A stretch of 64,000 nucleotides of DNA, from contig NZ_JAUFQO010000004.1 of assembly GCF_030409835.1 (NCBI RefSeq), positions 124,001 to 188,000 on the forward strand, given 5' to 3'. Below the pieces are notes generated by a model that worked only from the letters and a program-made list of their open reading frames with translations, ran no database searches and had not been told where the DNA came from. Origin of the DNA: Lutimonas halocynthiae. Lineage in GTDB: Bacteria; Bacteroidota; Bacteroidia; Flavobacteriales; Flavobacteriaceae. Shown here one piece after another: positions 43,478 through 51,253 of this stretch (positions are counted from its first letter, which is position 1; each line of letters opens with the position of its first letter). The translations under genes and the position numbers were made by a program.

Positions 43478-43912
43478 ATGTTACACATTACCAGAATAGC
43501 CATGCAGCATCCTCTATACCAACAGGAAAGGGAACTTAGAAATAAAATTCTCTTGCGTCCTATTGGCGTTCCTGATTATGGATGGGAAATGAATGATTCG
43601 AAATCATGGCACTTTGTTGCAATAGATGATGCTAAAGTAATTGGCTGCGTACTTCTTGTACCTTTGGATGAAAATGTACAGATCGGCCAACTTATTCAAA
43701 TGGCAGTAGATCATCATTGGCAAGGAAAAGGGGTAGGCAAAAAACTTGTAAAGGATTTGGTGGCATTTGCAAAAACAAAAGAATTTACTGAGATCGTGAT
43801 CCACTCCAGAGCAGAAGTCACCTCATTTTACGAAGCTTTAGGGTTTAAGACTTTCGGAGATGAATTCGAAGAAGTAGGCGTTGTGCATCGACATCTTCGC
43901 ATGAGCTTATAA
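43478..43912 (+). CDS. GNAT family N-acetyltransferase (ElaA-like)
   Basis: 144 aa. Acetyl-CoA loop VDHHWQGKGVGKKLVKDLVAF (Q/RxxGxG/A type, starting ~76) and the later motif SFYEALGFKTFGDEFEEVG (~119). The beginning, with RELRNKILLRPIG, resembles the YitI/ElaA group. Cytosolic; substrate unknown. Co-transcribed with the acyl-CoA ligase. It converges with the carotenoid operon 26 bases downstream. Confidence 0.88.
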   Translation: MLHITRIAMQHPLYQQERELRNKILLRPIGVPDYGWEMNDSKSWHFVAIDDAKVIGCVLLVPLDENVQIGQLIQMAVDHHWQGKGVGKKLVKDLVAFAKTKEFTEIVIHSRAEVTSFYEALGFKTFGDEFEEVGVVHRHLRMSL

Positions 43913-43938
43913 CCTTCTATCAAGCAATTTTTCTTATT

Positions 43939-44622
43939 TTAAATAAGCTTTTTCTTGAATTTATAAAAGAGAAAAAGGTTCATCAATATAAGAGAAAATG
44001 CATAGGCAGTATCCTCTATTGGAATCGTACCAAGTCTTATCCCTAGATTTTGTTCATCGTTATACCAAACAATATTTCCTTCAATTCCTGTTCCGGTTAA
44101 TATACCATTTACTATAAAAAAGGGTATCAGCATAAACAGGAAGGTTATATAGAAAGATGTCAATAACTTTGGATTAAACTTTTTTACCGCTGCCAGAACC
44201 AGGATGGCAAAAGCCATATCGACTGCAGTATAAGCTTTGTCATAATTAAATAGCAATACACTTCCAAAAAGAACAAATAAGAATATAGAAATTCTTTTTG
44301 TCATTTTATCAGATAATGAAAGCTTCGGATTTAGTTCTAAAATGGATATGTGCGTGAATACACAAGCGTAGGGTATGCATATAAAAAACAACCATTCTTC
44401 TATGGGCAATTGCAAATAATAAATTCCTGATAAGTATACCTCATTGAATCCCCAATAGCCTTGATGGGTAAAATAAACATCCCATACAATAAAAGGAATC
44501 AATGTAATGAACATGGCAAGCGACAAGGCTTTCCAATGCTTATATAAAGCGATTCTGGGGTGAAACGAAACTAGAAATGGTACAGACAATGACAGCAGGT
44601 CTAACCATAAGTAAAGCGACAT
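43939..44622 (-). CDS. crtYcd: Lycopene cyclase, fused CrtYc-CrtYd type
   Basis: 227 aa with about seven membrane helices. Two repeated halves are seen: the first has FIVWDVYFTHQGYWGFN (~37) and LPIEEWLFF (~69); the second has NGILTGTGIEGNIVWYN (~171) and GTIPIEDTAYAF (~196). PIEE/PIED motifs are characteristic of heterodimeric-type lycopene beta-cyclases joined in one chain, as in many Bacteroidota and archaea. It converts lycopene to beta-carotene in the membrane. Last gene of the crt operon, 3 bases after crtZ. Confidence 0.93.
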   Translation of the reverse strand: MSLYLWLDLLSLSVPFLVSFHPRIALYKHWKALSLAMFITLIPFIVWDVYFTHQGYWGFNEVYLSGIYYLQLPIEEWLFFICIPYACVFTHISILELNPKLSLSDKMTKRISIFLFVLFGSVLLFNYDKAYTAVDMAFAILVLAAVKKFNPKLLTSFYITFLFMLIPFFIVNGILTGTGIEGNIVWYNDEQNLGIRLGTIPIEDTAYAFSLILMNLFLFYKFKKKLI

Positions 44623-44625
44623 AGT

Positions 44626-45075
44626 TTAGTATTTTCCTTGATAGTATTTCATTGGAACCCATAGCATTCCAAAACATTCTCCGTCGTGCTTACCTAAGTG
44701 TTTATGATGTATCTTATGAGCTCTTCTCAATGCCAAAAGATAAGGATTCTTTGTTTTTTTCCATATTTTTATTCTTTGATGAATAAAAAGATCGTGTATA
44801 ACGAAATAAATCACCCCATAAATAAATACGCCTATCCCAACACCAAGGCTAATTTCCCAGCCAAAAATTGACCAAAGTGCAAAAGCAGTTATTGAAATTA
44901 CTGCGAAAAACACAAAAAATGAATCATTCATCTCTAAAAATGAGTCATGGTTATCTCTCACGTGATGGTCTTCATGTAAGTTCCAGAACAAACCATGCAT
45001 TACATATTTATGCATGCCCCAGGCAACACCTTCCATTAGTATTGTTGTAATTAAAATTGTAATAAACAGCATCAT
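44626..45075 (-). CDS. crtZ: Beta-carotene hydroxylase
   Basis: 149 aa, membrane di-iron hydroxylase. Histidine clusters: HKYVMHG (~22), HEDHH (~34), HDLFIHQ (~94) and RAHKIHHKHLGKHDG (~118). It adds 3- and 3'-hydroxyl groups to the beta-ionone rings, giving zeaxanthin. It sits between the cyclase (3-base gap) and an unknown exported protein gene (27-base gap). Two ATGs (45075, 45072) are adjacent; the first is used here. Confidence 0.95.
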   Translation of the reverse strand: MMLFITILITTILMEGVAWGMHKYVMHGLFWNLHEDHHVRDNHDSFLEMNDSFFVFFAVISITAFALWSIFGWEISLGVGIGVFIYGVIYFVIHDLFIHQRIKIWKKTKNPYLLALRRAHKIHHKHLGKHDGECFGMLWVPMKYYQGKY

Positions 45076-45102
45076 CTTTTTAAAATTTTCGTTAGCTCTC
45101 GT

Positions 45103-45618
45103 CTATAATTTTATATCCAATATCGCTTCTTTGAGCTCCTCTTTTTTAGTAATACTCAAAAGATTTTTTATCATAAGACTCTTAAAAGAAGCTTCAATTT
45201 GGGCCTCAGCCATATGCTCCTGCAAATAACTGATATCTCCTTCTATATTCTTATGGTAGTTCAAGGTTTTTGGCACATTTAACTGAATCAATAACCTCAA
45301 ATAAACTTTTTCAACATCCTTACTACTTTCAATTAGCCCTTCTAATGCCGTTTTCCCTTTATTAAAAAATCTCAATTTTGACATAGGGGAAAAAACATAC
45401 TCCGCCATCATACTGGTGCCAGCTGCCTGATAAGCCTTTATGATTTCCTGCTCACGCTGACTAACTTCATCAATCTTATAATTCAATATCTTATCAATAT
45501 CTTCCTCACTTGCAATTTCTTGAAACTCGGCTCTGAATTCTCGAAGCGTATCACTTTCCTGCACAACAGGCATAAGGCTAATAAACATTAAAATTAATAT
45601 GAAATTCTTTGCTATCAA
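45103..45618 (-). CDS. Exported helical protein of unknown function inside the crt operon
   Basis: 171 aa. Signal-like N-terminus MIAKNFILILMFISLMPVVQ; TTG start at 45618 overlapping the crtB stop by 4 bases (TTGA), so translation is coupled to crtB. The mature part is mostly alpha-helical and charged (FRAEFQEIASEEDIDKIL, SMMAEYVFSPMSKLRFF, KDVEKVYLRLLIQLNVP). No enzyme motif is seen. Tight placement between crtB and crtZ argues for a role in carotenoid handling, such as complex assembly or membrane placement; this is inference from position only. Confidence 0.7.
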   Translation of the reverse strand: MIAKNFILILMFISLMPVVQESDTLREFRAEFQEIASEEDIDKILNYKIDEVSQREQEIIKAYQAAGTSMMAEYVFSPMSKLRFFNKGKTALEGLIESSKDVEKVYLRLLIQLNVPKTLNYHKNIEGDISYLQEHMAEAQIEASFKSLMIKNLLSITKKEELKEAILDIKL

Positions 45619-46454
45619 AGTAAATTCAACTTGTAATTCACAAAAGATTTGGTCAAAAGAAACATTTTCATTGGGTTGCTGATACGAATTCTTTTTTCTA
45701 TTATCTCGCTGGCATCCGTCTTACTTAATTTTCTCAATAATTTCTTATAGTAAATATAGGCTGTATAAACTCCAAACTTAGCCTCAATTGGCAATTGTTT
45801 GATTCCAATATAAGCTTCATGAAAATCATCGTTGATCTCCTCAATGATTTTGTCTTTAGTATCCATATCAATAATACTACCCTGAATGTGCGGAAAATAA
45901 GAGCGATGTAAATTTTCAGTATCATCTTTCAAATCTCTAAGAAAATTGACCTTTTGAAAAGCACTTCCCAATCTCATAGCAGGGGCCTTGAGCGCTTCAA
46001 ATTGTTTTTGATCTCCCTGAACAAATACTTTCAGACACATTAGTCCGACAACATCTGCTGAGCCATAAATGTAATCTTCATATTCTTCTACACTTTTATA
46101 TTCCTGTTTGTTAAGGTCAGCTCGCATACTTTTCATAAAATGATCTATCAAATGATGATCAATTTTATGTTTATGAACCACTTGCTGAAACGAATTTAAA
46201 ATAGGGTTTAGACTTATTCCTCGTTCTATTGAGTTATAAAGGTCACTTTCAAATTCATCCAATAACATTTCCTTGTCATAATCATGAAATGAATCAACTA
46301 TTTCATCTGCAAATCTGACAAACCCATATATGGCGTAAATATCCTTTTGTATTTTGGGTGACAACATTTTAACAGCAAGTGAAAAAGAGGTGCTGTACAT
46401 CGTAGTCACCCTATGCGAGCATCGATATGATAATTTGTCAAATAATTCTTTCAT
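45615..46454 (-). CDS. crtB: Phytoene synthase
   Basis: 279 aa. Head-to-head prenyl synthase: first Asp-rich motif in GFVRFADEIVDSFHD (~44-58, DEIVD), second in FQKVNFLRDLKDD (~167-179). It condenses two geranylgeranyl diphosphates to phytoene. One base after the crtI stop and overlapping the next gene by 4 bases, so tightly coupled. Squalene synthase is excluded by context and by the CrtB-like YSTSFSLAVKMLSP segment near residue 21. Confidence 0.95.
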   Translation of the reverse strand: MKELFDKLSYRCSHRVTTMYSTSFSLAVKMLSPKIQKDIYAIYGFVRFADEIVDSFHDYDKEMLLDEFESDLYNSIERGISLNPILNSFQQVVHKHKIDHHLIDHFMKSMRADLNKQEYKSVEEYEDYIYGSADVVGLMCLKVFVQGDQKQFEALKAPAMRLGSAFQKVNFLRDLKDDTENLHRSYFPHIQGSIIDMDTKDKIIEEINDDFHEAYIGIKQLPIEAKFGVYTAYIYYKKLLRKLSKTDASEIIEKRIRISNPMKMFLLTKSFVNYKLNLL

Positions 46455-46455
46455 G

Positions 46456-47919
46456 TTAGTTGTCTTTTTTTAATAGATCGGCAACCAATTTTCCGGAGAT
46501 CAACGAAGGAGGTACGCCTGGGCCCGGAACTGTTAACTGACCAGTAAAATATAGGTTTTTAATTTTTTTGCTTCTTAATTTAGGTCTCAAAAATGCAGTC
46601 TGCAACAAAGTATTAGCCATTCCATAGGCATTGCCTTTAAATGAGTTATAGTCATCTTTAAAATCTTGAACACAATAGGATTCCTTAAATATAATAGAAG
46701 ATTTAATTTCTTGCTGTGTCAATTTTTCTAATCTCTCTAATATAATATTAAAATATTTTTCTCTTAATTCTTCTGTATCTTCAAGGTCCGGAGCCAATGG
46801 AATTAGAAAAATCGCTGCTTCCTTGCCATCAGGAGCAATAGTATTATCAGTGATACTCGGAAAGCTTGCATAAAAAAGCGGCTTCTCGGGCCAGGCAGGA
46901 TCATCATAAATTGCCTTAGCATGATCATCAAAAGACACATCAAAGAACAGTGTATGGTGCAAGACATTTTTAATTTTCTTATCAAGTCCTACATAAAACA
47001 ACAATGATGAAGGTGCCATCACCTTTTTATCCCAATAGGCATCACTATAAACCCTGTTCTCTTTTAACATTAAACTTTCTGTATGTGCATAGTCTGCTCC
47101 TGAAACTAATAAATCAGTCTCAACTTCTACTCCGTTGATGGTAATTGAAGAAACTTTATGACGCTCATCTGTCGTAATCTTTGAAACATTTGAATTCATA
47201 TTAAATGAAACACCTAATTCTTCAGCAAGACGAATCATTCCATCTACCACAGATTTCATGCCACCCTTTGGATACCATGTTCCTAAACTCAGGTCTGCAA
47301 AATTCATAAAACTATAAAAAGCCGGTGTCATAGAAGGCTTTGCTCCTAAAAATAACACAGGAAATTCTATAATTTGCCTCAATCTTGGGCTTTTAAATTT
47401 TCTCTTGGCTACATCATGGATCGTAGAAATAAACTGCGGAATTTCTAAAATGGTATCCTTCGAAACAAGCTCAAAAGGACTTATACCTGGTTTATACACA
47501 AGGTCTTTAATCGCAACGTCATAATTCTTTTCTGCCTTTTGCAAAAAACCAGTGAGTGCTTTTGCGCCGTTCTTCTCTACATCTTCAAATGTCTGCTTAA
47601 TTTCATCAAGATCATCTGAAATATCGAGATAATCTGCCTGATCAAAATAAACCCTGTAAGCAGGTCCTAATCTTTCAAGCTGATAATAATCAGAAGGCTT
47701 TCTACCAAAATCACCAAAAAACCTTTCAAACACATCTGGCATCCAATACCAGGTTGGCCCCATGTCAAATTTAAAACCCTGATTCACAAATTGTCTTGCG
47801 CGACCACCAAGCTGCGCATTCTTTTCATAAACAGTAACCTCATATCCCTCTTTGGCCAGATAACAGGCCGCAGAAATAGAAGCGAATCCAGAACCAATGA
47901 CTACAACTTTTTTCTTCAT
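46456..47919 (-). CDS. crtI: Phytoene desaturase
   Basis: 487 aa. FAD-binding N-terminus VVVIGSGFASISAACYLAKE (~4-23), followed by the Glu of VYEKN and GGRARQF. The C-terminal signature NLYFTGQLTVPGPGVPPSLI (~452-471) with GK is the bacterial CrtI pattern. It desaturates phytoene to lycopene at the membrane. First gene of crtI-crtB-unknown-crtZ-crtYcd. The 315-base region upstream holds two copies of a regulator-like motif and a palindrome. Confidence 0.95.
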   Translation of the reverse strand: MKKKVVVIGSGFASISAACYLAKEGYEVTVYEKNAQLGGRARQFVNQGFKFDMGPTWYWMPDVFERFFGDFGRKPSDYYQLERLGPAYRVYFDQADYLDISDDLDEIKQTFEDVEKNGAKALTGFLQKAEKNYDVAIKDLVYKPGISPFELVSKDTILEIPQFISTIHDVAKRKFKSPRLRQIIEFPVLFLGAKPSMTPAFYSFMNFADLSLGTWYPKGGMKSVVDGMIRLAEELGVSFNMNSNVSKITTDERHKVSSITINGVEVETDLLVSGADYAHTESLMLKENRVYSDAYWDKKVMAPSSLLFYVGLDKKIKNVLHHTLFFDVSFDDHAKAIYDDPAWPEKPLFYASFPSITDNTIAPDGKEAAIFLIPLAPDLEDTEELREKYFNIILERLEKLTQQEIKSSIIFKESYCVQDFKDDYNSFKGNAYGMANTLLQTAFLRPKLRSKKIKNLYFTGQLTVPGPGVPPSLISGKLVADLLKKDN

Positions 47920-47958
47920 AACGCCAAAATTAATTGTTTTTCTGCAAAAAACAATTTT

Positions 47959-47972
47959 TTTGTCTAACTTTT
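47959..47972 (+). promoter_or_regulatory. Operator-like motif, crtI-proximal copy
   Basis: TTTGTCTAACTTTT, match to TTTGTnnAACTTTT, 40 bases upstream of the crtI ATG (on the crtI sense strand it reads AAAAGTTAGACAAA). Candidate site for the adjacent MerR/B12 regulator. Confidence 0.5.
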
Positions 47973-47984
47973 TTTAAATTTTCT

Positions 47985-48002
47985 TTAAACAAATTTGTTT
48001 AA
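47985..48002. repeat. 18-bp perfect palindrome upstream of crtI
   Basis: TTAAACAAATTTGTTTAA equals its own reverse complement. It overlaps the distal operator-like motif by nine bases. Dimeric MerR-type regulators bind such dyads. Confidence 0.65.
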
Positions 48003-48007
48003 CTTTT
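47994..48007 (+). promoter_or_regulatory. Operator-like motif, distal copy upstream of crtI
   Basis: TTTGTTTAACTTTT, match to TTTGTnnAACTTTT; its left half is the right arm of the 18-bp palindrome. Confidence 0.5.
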
Positions 48008-48234
48008 ATATGGTTCATCTAAATCAATTTTTGATCTAATTATGCTTCAACAATTACAGTCCTAATCCCGGCAAAAGACGAGAAACACCAAACCAAGAAA
48101 ATTTATATTCTGAGAAACAAACGCATAATTAACAGCCTGTTTCAAGGTTTTTAAATTTAACAAAAAAAATAAAAGAATGAGTCATACAAGTAAAAAGAAT
48201 GTATTTACCTGATTTGGATCTAAAAATAGATTAA

Positions 48235-49122
48235 TTATTTCTTATTTTGAATACCAATTAAGCGATCCTGAAACTCTAGAGGCGAAGACACTTTAACAAT
48301 TCTTTCAGAACCCTTCACGGCATCCAAATTCTCAGCACTTCCGGAAATAATAAAAGGTACCTCATTCCCTTCCAGAATAGATTCTATAAAACTATTAACC
48401 TTACTTACTTTAGGCGTCACAAACATAGTCATCATGGCGTCAGGCTCAGCAATATCGATCACCTTCTTAATATTAGCTACAGGCACACCGTGACCCAAAT
48501 AATAAACATTCCAACCCATTTCTTTGGCCATAAAACTAGCTAGAAGCAGCCCAATCTCATGCTCTTCACCCTCAAGAAGAAAAAGAACAACCGAAGGCGC
48601 TCCTTTTTGAGGTATAGACAATCGCTCAATAGCTGCAATAATTTTTTGTCTTATTAAATTAGACATATAATGCTCTTGGGCAATCATTGCCTTATTTGTA
48701 GTCCACAACACCCCAACATATTGAAGAAATGGATAAATAGACTCCGTTATTGTTCTTAAAAAACCCTTTCGAATTACTTGTCTTTCAAAAATATTGTCAA
48801 AATCCTCTTCATTCATTTCGAGCATACTCAGGGTCAAGCCCTTCATCTCGTCACTTGATTCTGAGGCTGGATCAGCCAAAACCTTGGTCACCTCTTCATA
48901 CACCTCCTCATCAGTCATTTTGTCCAACTTAGAAACGCGATAACCATTCCTTACTAATATGCCAAAATTTAGAAGTTGCTTCAACTGAACATCAGAATAG
49001 TATCTAATATTAGTAGGTGTTCGCATCGGGTCAAGAAAATCATAACGGCGTTCCCAAATTCTTAAAGTATGCGCTTTTATTCCTGTTAGTGCCTCAACCT
49101 GAGCAACTGAATATGTAACCAT
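48235..49122 (-). CDS. MerR-family regulator with cobalamin-binding domain (CarH/LitR-like)
   Basis: 295 aa. Residues ~1-70 are a MerR winged helix (TYSVAQVEALTGIKAHTLRIW, split here, then RRYDFLDPMRTPTNIRYYSD). Residues ~85-170 fit the four-helix B12 cap, with the W-x9-EH motif (Trp140, Glu150, His151). Residues ~175-295 are a B12-binding Rossmann domain with E-x-H-x-x-G (EEHEIG, His188). CarH proteins repress carotenoid genes in the dark with adenosylcobalamin and let go in light. The residue after the Trp, a His in Thermus CarH (H132), is Thr here. Located upstream of crtI in the same direction. Confidence 0.9.
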   Translation of the reverse strand: MVTYSVAQVEALTGIKAHTLRIWERRYDFLDPMRTPTNIRYYSDVQLKQLLNFGILVRNGYRVSKLDKMTDEEVYEEVTKVLADPASESSDEMKGLTLSMLEMNEEDFDNIFERQVIRKGFLRTITESIYPFLQYVGVLWTTNKAMIAQEHYMSNLIRQKIIAAIERLSIPQKGAPSVVLFLLEGEEHEIGLLLASFMAKEMGWNVYYLGHGVPVANIKKVIDIAEPDAMMTMFVTPKVSKVNSFIESILEGNEVPFIISGSAENLDAVKGSERIVKVSSPLEFQDRLIGIQNKK

Positions 49123-49140
49123 GTTTATATATCTTAATTA

Positions 49141-49154
49141 AAAAGTTGAACAAA
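49141..49154 (-). promoter_or_regulatory. Operator-like motif over the CarH-like gene promoter
   Basis: Minus strand TTTGTTCAACTTTT, match to TTTGTnnAACTTTT. It overlaps the TTTG of the -7 element and covers the predicted start site, a good place for autoregulation. Confidence 0.5.
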
Positions 49155-49182
49155 TATATAAAAATATTAACGTGTAAACCAA
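49151..49182 (-). promoter_or_regulatory. Promoter of the CarH-like regulator gene
   Basis: Minus strand: TTG (49182-49180), 21 bases, TATATTTG (49158-49151). The start codon at 49122 is 28 bases downstream, giving a leader of about 20 bases. Confidence 0.75.
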
Positions 49183-49230
49183 GCAAATACACTGTTATTA
49201 TTTTTTTTGTTCACTTTTTTTACTTTTTTC

Positions 49231-49262
49231 TTGGACAGTATTATTTTTTTCATTTATATTTG
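49231..49262 (+). promoter_or_regulatory. Promoter of the fasciclin-domain lipoprotein gene
   Basis: TTG (49231-49233), 21 bases, TATATTTG (49255-49262), matching the divergent regulator promoter in spacing and -7 sequence. ATG 49307 lies 44 bases downstream. Confidence 0.75.
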
Positions 49263-49272
49263 TAGAACTTTT
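49259..49272 (+). promoter_or_regulatory. Operator-like motif over the fasciclin gene promoter
   Basis: TTTGTAGAACTTTT, match to TTTGTnnAACTTTT, overlapping the -7 element and predicted start. Fourth copy in 1.3 kb. Confidence 0.5.
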
Positions 49273-49306
49273 ATAGCTAAATATTAAACAATTAAATTTT
49301 ATCCAA

Positions 49307-51124
49307 ATGAATTATCTAAAAAAAATTACCATGTTAATGCTCTTTATAGGGCTACCTTTATTAACGTTAAGTTGTTCTGATGACGATGATGATATCATCG
49401 TAGACGACAAAAACATTGTTGAGATTGCTCAACAAACACCTGAACTCAGCACTTTAGTTGACGCTTTAGTAGCTGCAGATCTAACAGGAGCTTTATCAGG
49501 ACCTGGGCCTTTTACAGTTTTTGCACCTACCAATACAGCTTTTGAAAATCTACCTGATGGTGCTCTAAATAATATCATCGCGAATCCTGCCTTATTGACT
49601 GCACTATTACAATACCATGTAGTGAGTGGAGATGTAAAGTCGACAGATTTATCAAACGGACCAGTACAAACCTTGTTATCAGGTCAAACAGTAGAGGTTG
49701 ACATTTCAAATGGAGTAACCTTAAATGGTTCTTCAAATGTTACCACTGCAGATATTGATGCATCTAACGGTGTTATACATATTATAGATGAAGTTTTGTT
49801 CCCTGAAGATTTTTATTCAATGACACTTGCTCAAATCGTAGCAGGAAGCGAAAATCACACTATCCTATTAAGTGCTTTGGCAAAACCAGAACTTTCTGAC
49901 TTACTTGCTGCAGCCAGTGACCCAACAGGTGACCTTACAGTATTCGCTCCAACAGATGCCGCTTTTGAAGCTGTTTTAGCTGCCTTAGGAAAAACAAGTA
50001 TTGACGAAATTCCTGTAGGAGTATTAAAAGAAATTGTGACTTACCACATTTTAGGAGGTGCAGTTACTTCTGATCAGTTAGCAAATGGAGACGTAAATAC
50101 ATTGTTGCCAGGAATAGTAGGCGGACCTGAATTTGAGTTTGTAACGGTAGATCTTACTGATGGTGTTAAAATAAACACTGCAAATGTAACTGCTGCTGAT
50201 TTAAAGGCTGTAAATGGTGTTGCTCATGTAGTTGATGCGGTTTTATTACCGAGTTATATAACTTATTCTTTAGGAACTATTGCAGAAGTAGTACAGTTCA
50301 ATAATGATTTCACAATTTTAAATGCAGCTCTAAGAAAGGCTGAATTATTAGAAACAGTAGCTAAGACAGATAACTTAACTGTTTTCGCTCCTGACAACGC
50401 TGGTTTTGTTGCCGCTGGAATTACATCTTTAGATGGTTTAGAAAAAGAGGATTTGACTCCTATTCTAACTTACCATGTATTAGGTGCTGTAGTGAAAGCT
50501 GCTGACCTTCCTGCAAGCGGAATTGCTGAAACTTTAAATGGAGAAAACATTTACCTGGGATATTTATTCAATGGTGAAGTATTGATCAATGGTTTAACAT
50601 ATATTAAATTAGATAAAGTTGATATCGAAAAAAGTAATGGTGTGATCCATGTGATCGATAGAACTTTAGTTCCACCAGCTCCTAATGTAGTTGAAATAGC
50701 GTTAGCATTGGCGGATAATGGTGAAGCTTCAGAGTTTACAGTTTTGGTAAGTCTTTTAACTAACCCAGCGTACTCAGACATCACTGATGCAATAATTGCA
50801 GCCGATGACATTACAGTTTTTGCACCTACAGATGCAGCATTCGGTGAAATCGCAGATCTTCTACCAACTTTGACCGAAGCGCAAGTAAGATCAGTATTAA
50901 CTTATCACGCTGCCGGAGCAAGAGTTTTCGCAGAAGATTTGAATGAAGGAGATAATCTTACAATGCTCAATTTGCAAGATGTGAGAGTAGGAGGTATCAT
51001 TGGTGATCTGATCATTCTTGAAGACAAATCAGGCGCGGACGATGCTATTATAATCATAAAGAATGTTCACGGAAGCAATGGAGTTATTCATGCAATCGAC
51101 AAAGTTTTAATACCGAATTTATAA
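49307..51124 (+). CDS. Lipoprotein with four fasciclin (FAS1) domains
   Basis: 605 aa. Signal MNYLKKITMLMLFIGLPLLT with lipobox LTLSC, then an Asp-rich stretch. Four FAS1 repeats follow at about 37-167, 168-315, 316-457 and 458-605. Each has the H1 motif (TVFAPTNTAFENLP, TVFAPTDAAFEAV, TVFAPDNAGFVAAG, TVFAPTDAAFGEI) and ends with a VIHxIDxVLxP type strand. FAS1 proteins mediate cell adhesion or bind hydrophobic ligands, and one branch of the fold binds carotenoids. Divergent from the CarH-like gene with a shared motif, so it may belong to the same response. Confidence 0.93.
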   Translation: MNYLKKITMLMLFIGLPLLTLSCSDDDDDIIVDDKNIVEIAQQTPELSTLVDALVAADLTGALSGPGPFTVFAPTNTAFENLPDGALNNIIANPALLTALLQYHVVSGDVKSTDLSNGPVQTLLSGQTVEVDISNGVTLNGSSNVTTADIDASNGVIHIIDEVLFPEDFYSMTLAQIVAGSENHTILLSALAKPELSDLLAAASDPTGDLTVFAPTDAAFEAVLAALGKTSIDEIPVGVLKEIVTYHILGGAVTSDQLANGDVNTLLPGIVGGPEFEFVTVDLTDGVKINTANVTAADLKAVNGVAHVVDAVLLPSYITYSLGTIAEVVQFNNDFTILNAALRKAELLETVAKTDNLTVFAPDNAGFVAAGITSLDGLEKEDLTPILTYHVLGAVVKAADLPASGIAETLNGENIYLGYLFNGEVLINGLTYIKLDKVDIEKSNGVIHVIDRTLVPPAPNVVEIALALADNGEASEFTVLVSLLTNPAYSDITDAIIAADDITVFAPTDAAFGEIADLLPTLTEAQVRSVLTYHAAGARVFAEDLNEGDNLTMLNLQDVRVGGIIGDLIILEDKSGADDAIIIIKNVHGSNGVIHAIDKVLIPNL

Positions 51125-51253
51125 AATCATTTCTTGATAGTTTGATTTATTTTGGATGGGTGGATCGATGGTTATTATAATCATCGGTCCATTCTTCATA
51201 AAATAGAGCTGTCAATCATCAATTCTTTTTTACCTTTAATAAAACTTATCACA

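Larger units (their letters stand above)
47920..48234. promoter_or_regulatory. Regulatory region between the CarH-like gene and crtI
   Basis: 315 bases without a gene. No coding signal or tRNA was seen. It contains two plus-strand copies of TTTGTnnAACTTTT (47959-47972 and 47994-48007; 35 bases apart) and an 18-bp perfect palindrome at 47985-48002. The crtI promoter must lie here, but no perfect TTG-N19-21-TAnnTTTG was found on the minus strand. CAAATTTG within the palindrome is the nearest -7-like match. Confidence 0.6.

Noticed and set aside
43933-43947. Hairpin CTTATTTTAAATAAG between the GNAT and lycopene cyclase genes
   Set aside because: All-AT stem apart from one G-C pair, too weak to call a terminator with confidence.
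49206-49218. Fifth copy of the operator-like motif (TTTGTTCACTTTT)
   Set aside because: It is one base shorter than the consensus, so it was not counted.
51152-51253. Longer N-terminus for the TonB receptor from TTG 51152
   Set aside because: It adds about 34 residues before the signal peptide; the GTG at 51254 gives a normal exported protein.
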